From NCBI GenBank assembly GCA_017551405.1, contig JAFZLP010000141.1, positions 1 through 5,181 of the forward strand: 5,181 nucleotides of DNA. Reading direction: 5' to 3'. The translations under genes were made by a program, and so were the position numbers. The notes beneath the pieces are model-generated. The model searched no databases. It was not told the DNA's origin and was given only the letters and a program-made list of their open reading frames with translations. The stretch comes from Bacteroidales bacterium (GTDB lineage Bacteria > Bacteroidota > Bacteroidia > Bacteroidales > UBA932). Shown here piece by piece: positions 1 through 5,181 of the stretch (the stretch's first letter is position 1; the number at the start of each line of letters is the position of its first letter).

Positions 1-1980
1 CCACTGGTGACCGGGAGCGAAGCGCGAAGAAGCGTCGCGACGGAACGAAGCGTTGGCGAAATACCTGCCGTCGTAGTCGTACTGGACACGGCCGAGGAAG
101 CCCTTGGTAGCGTACTTGTCGGTGTACGACCTCATCTGGGAAGAAGAGGTGGGCGTATCGTCGGCGTTGTTGAGTTCGCCCACGAACGGGTTGAACAGGT
201 GGAAGTTGTAGGCGTTGAGGTTCTGGCTGGTGTAGTTGTAGTCTTCATAACCGGCGAGGACGTCGATGTTGTGGACACCTGCGAAGGAGTTCTTGTACTC
301 GGCGAGGAACTGCCTGTTGATGGAGAAGAACCTGGTGTGCCGGACATATGCCTCGCCGTCGATGGAAGCACCGGAGCCGAAGATGCTCGCGAGGCTGTTG
401 TAACGGGTGTTGTCGTCGGTAAGGCTGAGGTTAGCGGTAAGGCTGAGGCCCTTGATGGGAGTGAGGACTACGCCCCACTTGCCGGTGAGCACGTCGGCCA
501 GGTTGAGGGCGGAGTCGAACTCGTTGTCGCGGACTGCGTTACCCACGGTGCTGGCGCGCTGCTGGTTGGTCTGGTTGGAGTCGTACTGGGTACGGCCGTT
601 GATGGTGTAGATGTAAGGCTGGCCGTTCTCATCGAGCTTACGTACATACAGAGGATATACGGGAGCGATGGTGTTGACGAGGTAGAACAGGTTGCCGGAG
701 GAACCCCAGGAGCCGCCGCCGTTGACGGACTGCGACTTGCTGTGGGAGAAGCCCATGGTAGTGACGAGCTTGATCCAGTCCTTGGCCTGATACTCGGCGT
801 TGATACGGCCGGTGTAGCGCTTGTAGTCGGAGTTGTTGATGATACCGCCGTCCTGCAGGTAACCTGCACTTGCATAGTAGTTGAACCTGCTGGTGGCGCC
901 GCTGGCGGAAACGTTGTATTCCTGGCGATAGCCGGTGTGGAACACCTCGTTGTACCAGTCGTCGGGGAGATAGTAGTACTCACCGTCGCTGTAGCCGAGC
1001 TTTGCGTTGGGGTTCAGGCGGAAGTTGGTACCGATGAGCTTTTCGCCTTCGGGAAGGGTGAACACCTGGTAACCGATACCACCGTTGTTGCGGTCGTAGA
1101 GGGCCGCGTCTGCCATTGCATAGGCTTCAGCCTCGGTATGGCCGGCATAGTAGTATTTGTTGTACAGTTTCTTGTACCAGGTTTCGTAGTACTGTCCGGG
1201 GTCGGAAATGACGTCGTAGTTGGGGATGAGGCGGTCGTTGCGGCCGAACCTTGCATCGAACTTGACGCGTGCCTCGCCTACATTACCCTTCTTAGTGGTG
1301 ATGAGGATGACACCGTTTGCACCGCGGTTACCATAGATGGCCGCTGCGGATGCGTCCTTCAGGACTGACATGGATTCAACGTCCTGGGGGTTGATGTCGG
1401 ACATCGAGCCGTCGTAGGGAGCGCCATCGAGGATGATGAGCGGGGCCTGGCTGGCCTGCATGGAGCCATAACCACGGATACGGATGGTGTTGGAGCCGCC
1501 GGAAGCGGGGTCGCCCGAGGACGAGAACACCTGCACACCGGGAGTCGTACCGGCAAGGGCGTTGGTCACGTTGGAGGAGATCTTCTTTTCGATCACGTCT
1601 TCCTTGACCATCGACGCAGAACCGGTGAAGGAGCTCTTGGTGGACGTACCGTAACCGATAACGATGGTTTCGTCCAGGAGTTCAGCATTCTCTTCCAGGA
1701 CCACGTTCAGGACCGACTTGCCGTTGATGGGAACGATGAGGTCGGTGTAGCCGAGTGCGGTGAAGGTAAGAGAACCGGTGGAGGGAGCCTTGATGGAGAA
1801 TCGTCCGTCAATGTCCGTAATGACACCGTTGGTGGTTCCGGTGACGATCACACCTGCTGCGGGGACCGGCTCACCGTTGACATCTGTAACGGTACCGCTC
1901 ACGTTGATGTCCTGGGCATAGCCCATCGCGCACGCAAGCAGCAGTGCCGCAGATGCTAAAAGAAGCTTAAATTTTCTCAT
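1..1980 (-). CDS. SusC/RagA family TonB-linked outer-membrane protein, N-terminal 660 residues (partial)
   Basis: Outer-membrane TonB-dependent transporter of the SusC/RagA family, which normally pairs with a SusD-like lipoprotein to import glycans, peptides or other large nutrients; the substrate cannot be told from this part. I translated it by hand from ATG at 1980-1978 and the frame stays open to base 1. Residues 1-22 form a signal peptide (MRKFK, then a Leu/Ala core, probable cut after GYA). Residues about 24-103 are a carboxypeptidase-D-like regulatory beta-sandwich (GTVTDVNGEPV, GRFSI, LVVxLEE type). The TonB-box-like segment LLDETIVIGYGT is at 101-112. The plug domain runs to about 238, with IRIRGYGS, LIILDGAPY and the family signature LKDASAAAIYGNRGANGVIL near 207-226, then TTKKG. 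Barrel strands rich in Tyr, Asn and Gly follow. There is no N-terminal STN domain, so sigma/anti-sigma signalling by this protein is unlikely. The family is usually about 1000 residues, so roughly a third is missing at the window edge, where a susD gene would be expected next. The start has no Shine-Dalgarno sequence, as is usual in this phylum. Confidence 0.95.
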   Translation of the reverse strand, partial: MRKFKLLLASAALLLACAMGYAQDINVSGTVTDVNGEPVPAAGVIVTGTTNGVITDIDGRFSIKAPSTGSLTFTALGYTDLIVPINGKSVLNVVLEENAELLDETIVIGYGTSTKSSFTGSASMVKEDVIEKKISSNVTNALAGTTPGVQVFSSSGDPASGGSNTIRIRGYGSMQASQAPLIILDGAPYDGSMSDINPQDVESMSVLKDASAAAIYGNRGANGVILITTKKGNVGEARVKFDARFGRNDRLIPNYDVISDPGQYYETWYKKLYNKYYYAGHTEAEAYAMADAALYDRNNGGIGYQVFTLPEGEKLIGTNFRLNPNAKLGYSDGEYYYLPDDWYNEVFHTGYRQEYNVSASGATSRFNYYASAGYLQDGGIINNSDYKRYTGRINAEYQAKDWIKLVTTMGFSHSKSQSVNGGGSWGSSGNLFYLVNTIAPVYPLYVRKLDENGQPYIYTINGRTQYDSNQTNQQRASTVGNAVRDNEFDSALNLADVLTGKWGVVLTPIKGLSLTANLSLTDDNTRYNSLASIFGSGASIDGEAYVRHTRFFSINRQFLAEYKNSFAGVHNIDVLAGYEDYNYTSQNLNAYNFHLFNPFVGELNNADDTPTSSSQMRSYTDKYATKGFLGRVQYDYDGRYFANASFRRDASSRFAPGHQW

Positions 1981-2002
1981 AAGCCGTTAAAGATTAGTTA
2001 AA

Positions 2003-2010
2003 CAAATATA
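2003..2010 (-). promoter_or_regulatory. Putative -7 box (TATATTTG) for the susC-like gene
   Basis: On the minus strand, TATATTTG matches the Bacteroidota primary-sigma -7 consensus TAnnTTTG exactly. It lies 22 nt upstream of the susC-like ATG, which would give a very short leader of roughly 15-20 nt. A TTG at the usual -33 position (19-21 nt upstream) is absent; the DNA there reads AAAACTTAT. The promoter may therefore be weak or depend on an activator. The match is in AT-rich DNA, where chance matches are common. Confidence 0.5.
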
Positions 2011-2044
2011 CCTGTGTTTCGATATAAATAAGTTTTTTCATAGT

Positions 2045-2094
2045 GACCGGCGCCAGTCGGAACCCACCGAAAGGTGCCAATCGTGTGCAAGGTC
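2045..2094. other. GC-rich imperfect hairpin / inverted-repeat island
   Basis: Inside AT-rich intergenic DNA, GGCGCC (2049-2054) can pair with GGTGCC (2073-2078) through five Watson-Crick pairs and one G-T wobble. After a 2x2 internal loop (AG/AA), TCGG (2057-2060) pairs with CCGA (2067-2070) around the loop AACCCA. An outer GACC (2045-2048) and GGTC (2091-2094) can also pair. The wobble works only in plus-strand RNA; the minus strand would have an A-C mismatch. No T-run follows, so it is not an intrinsic terminator. It sits about 35-85 bp upstream of the minus-strand -7 box, which would suit a regulator-binding site or a structured leader from a more distant promoter. Function is unknown. 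Confidence 0.4.
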
Positions 2095-2363
2095 GGAATA
2101 ATTTTTCACAATTGCAAGTATTTCCAGGAGGCTTTTTATTTCTCTCTTTTAATGAAATCATTGTTTTTTATTTAATTCTTAAGATTTTTTTATATGAAAT
2201 TGCAAATTGTCACAGAACGGCCGCTTTTTGCTTATAAATCGCTGTTTTTAAAAATTTAATAAAAAATTTTCATAACGTGTTTTTTTAATATTCTCACCAT
2301 TTTATATAAATGCCGTTCTCTGTCCAGAGTTCTTTTTTGTGTGCAAAATTTTTTAATTTTTTA

Positions 2364-2393
2364 TTGCAAATCAATAATTAATTATTATATTTG
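2364..2393 (+). promoter_or_regulatory. Bacteroidota-type promoter (TTG-N19-TATATTTG) for the nfeD-flotillin operon
   Basis: TTG at 2364-2366 and TATATTTG at 2386-2393 are 19 nt apart, fitting the Bacteroidota housekeeping consensus (-33 TTG, -7 TAnnTTTG). Transcription should start near 2398-2401, leaving a leader of about 20 nt before the ATG at 2418. The leader contains the short palindromes AAACGTTT (2404-2411) and TCGCGA (2411-2416), which could be incidental. No Shine-Dalgarno sequence precedes the ATG. Confidence 0.7.
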
Positions 2394-2417
2394 CGAAAAC
2401 ATTAAACGTTTCGCGAT

Positions 2418-3050
2418 ATGATAGCTACTTGGTGGGGCGCTTTGACCCCTGCAATGAAAGTCCTCTGGGGAGTCACCCTTGCGGCTTCCCTCATCTTCAT
2501 CATCCAGACCATCCTCACCTTCATAGGTGCCGATGCAGACGCCACGGGGCTCGACGGAGCCGACATGGGAGGCGGAATGGACGCCCCCGACCTGTCCGTG
2601 GACGGCGATGCGGCCATGGGAGGCACAGGGAGCAATCTCTACACTTTCCGCAACCTCATCAACTTCCTCATGGGCTTCGGCTGGACGGCCATCATCCTCC
2701 AGGAAAAGATCCACAGCCTGCCCGTCCTGCTCATCGTCGCCACCGCGGTCGGCGCAGGCCTGGTAGCGCTGGTGATGTACCTCTTCAGCCTGCTGGGTAA
2801 AATGCAGCAGAGCGGCAACATCGACGTTTACAAGTCTGCCGTGGGCTGCCAGGGCACCTCGTATCTCACCATTCCCGCCGCCCGGGGCGGCGAAGGCAAG
2901 GTGCAGATCAGCATCGGCGGCGCAGTGCGCGAGTACAACGCCCAGACCGAAGAGGACACCCCCATCCCCACCGGCACTCCCATTAAAGTGGTGGATGTCA
3001 TCAACGGCATCACCCTCCTCGTTGAAAGACTCGATTCTACAATCATTTAA
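2418..3050 (+). CDS. NfeD-like membrane protein with OB-fold tail (flotillin partner)
   Basis: 210-residue inner-membrane protein of the NfeD/YuaF/YqiJ type, whose members are encoded beside flotillins and help form or stabilise their membrane microdomains. Visible layout: a first hydrophobic helix at about 14-36; an unusual acidic, Gly/Met/Asp-rich linker at about 38-72; a second membrane segment at about 77-95 (starting LYTFRNLINFLMGF); a third at about 101-126; and a beta-rich C-terminal domain at about 134-207. The tail shows the alternation expected of an NfeD OB fold (VGCQGTSYLTI, GEGKVQISIGG, PTGTPIKVVDVINGITLLVE). It has no serine-protease domain, so it belongs to the short NfeD class. 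The ATG at 2418 is the only sensible start and lies just after a good promoter. The flotillin gene follows after 12 nt, which strongly supports the pairing. The family call is by motif and context; detailed function is inferred. Confidence 0.85.
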   Translation: MIATWWGALTPAMKVLWGVTLAASLIFIIQTILTFIGADADATGLDGADMGGGMDAPDLSVDGDAAMGGTGSNLYTFRNLINFLMGFGWTAIILQEKIHSLPVLLIVATAVGAGLVALVMYLFSLLGKMQQSGNIDVYKSAVGCQGTSYLTIPAARGGEGKVQISIGGAVREYNAQTEEDTPIPTGTPIKVVDVINGITLLVERLDSTII

Positions 3051-3062
3051 TATTAAAGACAC

Positions 3063-4457
3063 ATGGAACTCTATCTGATTCTCATCATCGTATTCGTGGT
3101 GATCGTCACCTTCTCCGCGATTCTGCGCCGCTATCGCCGCTGCCCGTCCGACAAGATCCTCGTCATCTACGGTAAAACCGGCAGGAAAGCGTCCGCAAAG
3201 TGCATCCACGGAGGCGCAGCCTTCATCTGGCCCGTCTTCCAGAACTTCGCTTACCTCGACCTCAAGCCCATCAGCATCGAGTGCAACCTCCAGAACGCCC
3301 TTTCCAAGCAGAATATCCGCGTGGACGTCCCGTGCCGCTTCACCGTGGGTATCAGCACCGAGCCCGAGGTCATGACCAACGCCGCCGAGCGTCTGCTGGG
3401 CCTCTCCACCGAGGACATCCGCAGCATCGCCACCGATATCCTCTTCGGCCAGCTGCGTCTCGTCATCGCCACCATGGACATCGAGGAAATCAACTCCGAC
3501 CGCGACAAGTTCCTCGCCAGCGTCTCCGCCAACGTCGAGGCTGAACTCCGCAAGATCGGTCTCAAGCTCATCAACGTGAACGTCACCGACATCCGCGACG
3601 AGTCCGGCTACATCGAGGCCCTCGGTAAGGAAGCCGCCGCCAAGGCAATCAACGACGCTAAGAAGAGCGTCGCCGAGCAGAACAGGTTCGGTGAGACCGG
3701 TAAGGCCATGGCCGACAAGGACACCCGTATCAATGTGGCATCCGCCGACGCCGACGCCGTAAAGGGCGAGAACTCCGCAAAGATCGAGATCGCCAACTCC
3801 GACGCCCTCCGCCGCCAGAAGACCGCAGAAGCCGACCGCCTCGCCGTGGCAGCCGAAAAGGTTCAGGCCGCAAAGGCCCTGCAGGAGGCCTACCAGAGCG
3901 AGCGCGACGCAGAACTTGCCCGCGCCGAGAGGGAAAAGGCCACCCAGCAGGCCAACATCGTGGTCGCCGCCGAAATCGACAAGGAAAAGCTCATCATCGA
4001 GGCTGAGGCCCAGGCCGAGCAGGCCCGCCGCATTGCTAAAGGTGAAGCCGACGCCATCTTCGCGAAGATGGACGCCCAGGCCCGCGGTACCATGGAGATC
4101 CTCACCAAGCAGGCAGCCGGTTTCGCACAGACCGTGCACGCCGCCGGCGACGATCCGCAGAAGGCCGTGCTCATGATGATAGCCGACAAGCTGCCCGATA
4201 TCGTCAGGACCCAGGTCGAAGCCGTGAAGGGCATCAAGTTCGACAAGGTCACCGTATGGGACAACGGCTCCACCAAGGACGGCAAGACGGCCACCGCAAA
4301 CTTCCTGAGCGGCCTCATGGGCTCGATACCCCCGCTTCAGGACCTCTTCAGGACGGCAGGCATGGAGCTTCCGGACTATCTTGGCAAGAAGGCCGATGAG
4401 CAGCCCGCCGGCGCTCCCGACGGAAAGCAGAAAAAAGCCGCCAAAAAGGAGGAATAG
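3063..4457 (+). CDS. Flotillin-like SPFH-domain membrane scaffold protein
   Basis: 464-residue flotillin (FloT/YqiK type), an inner-membrane scaffold that oligomerises into microdomains thought to organise membrane proteins and fluidity. Residues 3-20 are a hydrophobic N-terminal anchor, followed by the basic RRYRRCPSDKILVIYG stretch typical of the family. The SPFH/band-7 domain covers about 24-180, including CIHGGAAFIWPVFQ, the DVPCRFTVGIST segment and LGLSTEDIRSIATDIL. A long Ala/Glu/Lys-rich coiled coil runs from about 187 to 345, with flotillin-style EAEAQAEQARRIAKGEADAI. The conserved C-terminal flotillin region (ADKLPDIV, GIKFDKVTVWDNG) is at about 374-402. The tail from 441 is flexible, Lys-rich and ends KKEE. 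Length is normal for the family. The start has an AT-rich upstream stretch and no Shine-Dalgarno. It is co-directional with the NfeD-like gene and the HTH gene, with gaps of 12 and 6 nt. Confidence 0.95.
   Translation: MELYLILIIVFVVIVTFSAILRRYRRCPSDKILVIYGKTGRKASAKCIHGGAAFIWPVFQNFAYLDLKPISIECNLQNALSKQNIRVDVPCRFTVGISTEPEVMTNAAERLLGLSTEDIRSIATDILFGQLRLVIATMDIEEINSDRDKFLASVSANVEAELRKIGLKLINVNVTDIRDESGYIEALGKEAAAKAINDAKKSVAEQNRFGETGKAMADKDTRINVASADADAVKGENSAKIEIANSDALRRQKTAEADRLAVAAEKVQAAKALQEAYQSERDAELARAEREKATQQANIVVAAEIDKEKLIIEAEAQAEQARRIAKGEADAIFAKMDAQARGTMEILTKQAAGFAQTVHAAGDDPQKAVLMMIADKLPDIVRTQVEAVKGIKFDKVTVWDNGSTKDGKTATANFLSGLMGSIPPLQDLFRTAGMELPDYLGKKADEQPAGAPDGKQKKAAKKEE
4446..4453 (+). 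promoter_or_regulatory. Shine-Dalgarno sequence AAGGAGGA for the HTH gene
   Basis: AAGGAGGA lies 10 nt upstream of the GTG at 4464 and overlaps the last codons of the flotillin gene (Lys-Glu-Glu). It is a near-perfect anti-Shine-Dalgarno match, notable because the two upstream genes and the susC-like gene have none, in line with the low use of this signal in Bacteroidota. It may compensate for the GTG start, or may merely reflect the Lys/Glu codons it overlaps. Confidence 0.45.
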
Positions 4458-4463
4458 CGTACC

Positions 4464-4673
4464 GTGGCCATAGTTATCAACATAGATGTAATGCTGGCGC
4501 GCCGCAAGATGTCTTCGGGCGAACTGGCTGAAAAGCTGGGCATCACCCCCGCCAACCTGTCCATTCTGAAGAACGGGAAGGCCAAGGCTCTGCGCGTCAC
4601 GACGCTCGACGCCCTGTGCAAGGCGCTCGAATGCCAGCCGGGCGACCTGCTGGAGTACCGCCCGGACAGCTGA
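4464..4673 (+). CDS. Small Cro/CI-type (XRE) helix-turn-helix transcriptional regulator
   Basis: 69-residue DNA-binding protein made almost entirely of one Cro/CI-like helix-turn-helix domain (the YozG-like group). Residues 17-26 (SSGELAEKLG) form the first HTH helix. ITPANLSILKNGKAKALR at 27-44 gives the turn and recognition helix, with Asn31, Ser33, Lys36 and Asn37 in the usual contact region. The last helices (TTLDALCKALECQPGDLLEY) match the standard family ending. The start is GTG; the next in-frame ATG, at residue 10, would cut off the conserved INIDVML beginning, and GTG has a good Shine-Dalgarno sequence. The gene begins 6 nt after the flotillin stop and is very likely co-transcribed. 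Relatives often sit beside a DUF2975 membrane protein, which is absent on the downstream side here. Its targets are unknown; autoregulation of the operon is possible but unproven. Confidence 0.9.
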   Translation: MAIVINIDVMLARRKMSSGELAEKLGITPANLSILKNGKAKALRVTTLDALCKALECQPGDLLEYRPDS

Positions 4674-4677
4674 CGGC

Positions 4678-5181
4678 TCAGTCCAGGATCACCAGCAAAG
4701 GTGCCGTTTTGTTGAATTCCAGCGAGATGACATCGGCTGAAGCCCGGTTGAGGGTGCCGGTCCACCATTTCGAAAGGTCCACGCCGTCGAGGGGCCATAC
4801 AAGGCCTCCGGAGCGGAGCCTCAACTCAGGATCGGTGGCAAAAAAAGAAACTTTGCGTCCCTCACCCACATGCAATTCGAGAGTCCCGGCAATGTCCGGG
4901 GCTCTTTTTGTATCAGCCTGTTCGGGGGAAACTGCGAAGGCGGTGCTCCAGTCCGAAACCATGTCGACTTCGATTCCGCGGGAGGCCAGCCCCATGCCGG
5001 TCTCTTCAAGCGAACGCCTCTCCCACTCCATCAGCCAGCCCAGGTTGCCCACCATGTGGGCCTCGTTCTTTCCGCCGGCGCCAAGTATGTGGATTTCAGA
5101 TATTTCCGGCCAGCGTTCGCGAAGCAGGGCAAAGGCTTTTGCAAGGTCGTTGTCGTCCTGCTCGTCGACCTGCACCAGGCG
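4678..5181 (-). CDS. thiN: Thiamine pyrophosphokinase, C-terminal part (partial)
   Basis: Transfers pyrophosphate from ATP to thiamine, making thiamine diphosphate in the cytoplasm. The frame is open through the right edge; a GTG at 5175 is probably internal because the family is about 200-220 residues and the N-terminal DGA and GDxDS parts are missing. Numbering from that GTG: EQDDNDLAKAF at 5-15 matches the conserved Q-D-x-x-D-L-x-K-A motif; ILGAGGKNEAHMVGN at 30-44 is the second catalytic motif; VDMVSDW follows at 70-76. The thiamine-binding beta domain covers about 98-165 (KVSFFATDP, GLVWPLDGVDL, WWTGTLNRASAD, ISLEF). In the second motif most family members have K-R-E-D-H; here it is K-N-E-A-H, so the usual Arg and Asp are replaced. 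In many Bacteroidota this gene follows an outer-membrane receptor and a PnuT thiamine transporter, which may lie beyond the window. It converges on the HTH gene, with 4 nt between stops. Confidence 0.88.
   Translation of the reverse strand, partial: RLVQVDEQDDNDLAKAFALLRERWPEISEIHILGAGGKNEAHMVGNLGWLMEWERRSLEETGMGLASRGIEVDMVSDWSTAFAVSPEQADTKRAPDIAGTLELHVGEGRKVSFFATDPELRLRSGGLVWPLDGVDLSKWWTGTLNRASADVISLEFNKTAPLLVILD
4880..4909 (+). terminator. Intrinsic terminator of the nfeD-flotillin-HTH operon, inside the opposite gene
   Basis: On the plus strand GAGTCCCGG (4881-4889) pairs with CCGGGGCTC (4896-4904) over nine positions with one wobble, around the six-base loop CAATGT. A further A-T pair is possible between 4880 and 4905. 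A run of five T follows (4905-4909). This is a textbook intrinsic-terminator shape. It lies 207 nt after the HTH stop and is antisense to the thiamine pyrophosphokinase coding sequence, where it corresponds to codons for KRAPDIAGTLE. Being in coding DNA it could be accidental, but no better terminator for the plus-strand operon is visible before it. Confidence 0.6.

Larger units (their letters stand above)
1981..2417. other. AT-rich divergent intergenic region
   Basis: This 437-bp gap separates the minus-strand susC-like gene from the plus-strand nfeD-like gene. It holds a TATATTTG box for each direction (minus 2010-2003, plus 2386-2393). A GC-rich island at about 2045-2094 can fold into a hairpin. 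The rest, about 2100-2400, is very rich in A and T with several T-runs. An open frame from GTG 2043 to 2237 lacks protein-like character or a recognisable family and is not called. I see no tRNA, sRNA with a convincing promoter and terminator, or insertion sequence here. Confidence 0.85.

Noticed and set aside
7..1368. 453-residue open frame on the plus strand across the susC-like gene
   Set aside because: It is codon-phase mirrored to the real minus-strand gene; its product is a Val/Gly-rich low-complexity sequence with no family resemblance, while the minus strand gives clear SusC motifs.
1930..1941. Lipobox-like LLAC in the SusC signal peptide
   Set aside because: SusC proteins are barrel proteins cleaved by signal peptidase I; a good cut after GYA follows five residues later, so lipidation at Cys17 is unlikely.
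1994..2041. Possible 15-residue leader peptide upstream of the susC-like gene
   Set aside because: The likely -7 box lies inside it, so its start codon would not be on the transcript, and no regulatory structure accompanies it.
2043..2237. 64-residue open frame in the intergenic gap
   Set aside because: GTG start without a ribosome site or promoter, covers the GC-rich hairpin and then AT-rich DNA, and the product resembles no known family.
2313..2337. CTCT-GTCC-AGAG hairpin followed by a T-run, resembling a plus-strand terminator
   Set aside because: The stem is only four pairs and no plus-strand gene lies upstream for it to end.
2385..4139. 584-residue open frame on the minus strand opposite nfeD and flotillin
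   Set aside because: It spans two well-supported genes and the gap between them, and its Gly/Asp/Leu-rich product looks like the reverse complement of GC-rich coding DNA.
4664..4684. Small hairpin across the two convergent stop codons (GGAC...GTCC)
   Set aside because: Short, bulged stem with no T-run on either strand; the hairpin at 4880-4909 is a far better terminator.

Overview
The window looks like a chromosomal piece of a Bacteroidota (probably Bacteroidales) genome. Four signs point there: a SusC/RagA-type TonB-dependent outer-membrane protein, starts that mostly lack Shine-Dalgarno sequences, two TAnnTTTG-type -7 boxes, and GC-rich genes around a very AT-rich intergenic gap. Genus cannot be read from the sequence; an Alistipes-like or uncultured gut/rumen lineage is a guess based on the GC-rich coding.

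Layout: (1) 1-1980, minus strand: the first 660 codons of a SusC-like transporter that runs off the left edge. (2) 1981-2417: a 437-bp divergent intergenic region holding a promoter for each direction and a GC-rich imperfect hairpin in AT-rich DNA. (3) 2418-4673, plus strand: a tight three-gene cluster with gaps of 12 and 6 nt. It encodes an NfeD-like membrane protein with an OB-fold tail, a flotillin/SPFH scaffold, and a 69-residue Cro/CI-type HTH protein. (4) 4678-5181, minus strand: the C-terminal part of a thiamine pyrophosphokinase that runs off the right edge and converges on the HTH gene, with only 4 nt between the two stop codons.

How they may work together: NfeD-like and flotillin proteins are a known pair that builds membrane microdomains. 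The small HTH gene looks co-transcribed with them and could be a local regulator, which is inference. A good intrinsic terminator for this plus-strand operon lies about 200 bp past the HTH stop, inside the thiamine pyrophosphokinase gene. The operon mRNA would then carry a 3' tail antisense to that gene. The SusC-like gene and the kinase gene belong to separate transcription units. No RNA gene, insertion sequence, CRISPR array or phage feature was seen.

Points most worth a second look: the kinase's altered catalytic motif, the terminator embedded in the opposite gene, the HTH gene attached to the flotillin operon, and the structured GC-rich island upstream of the susC-like promoter.
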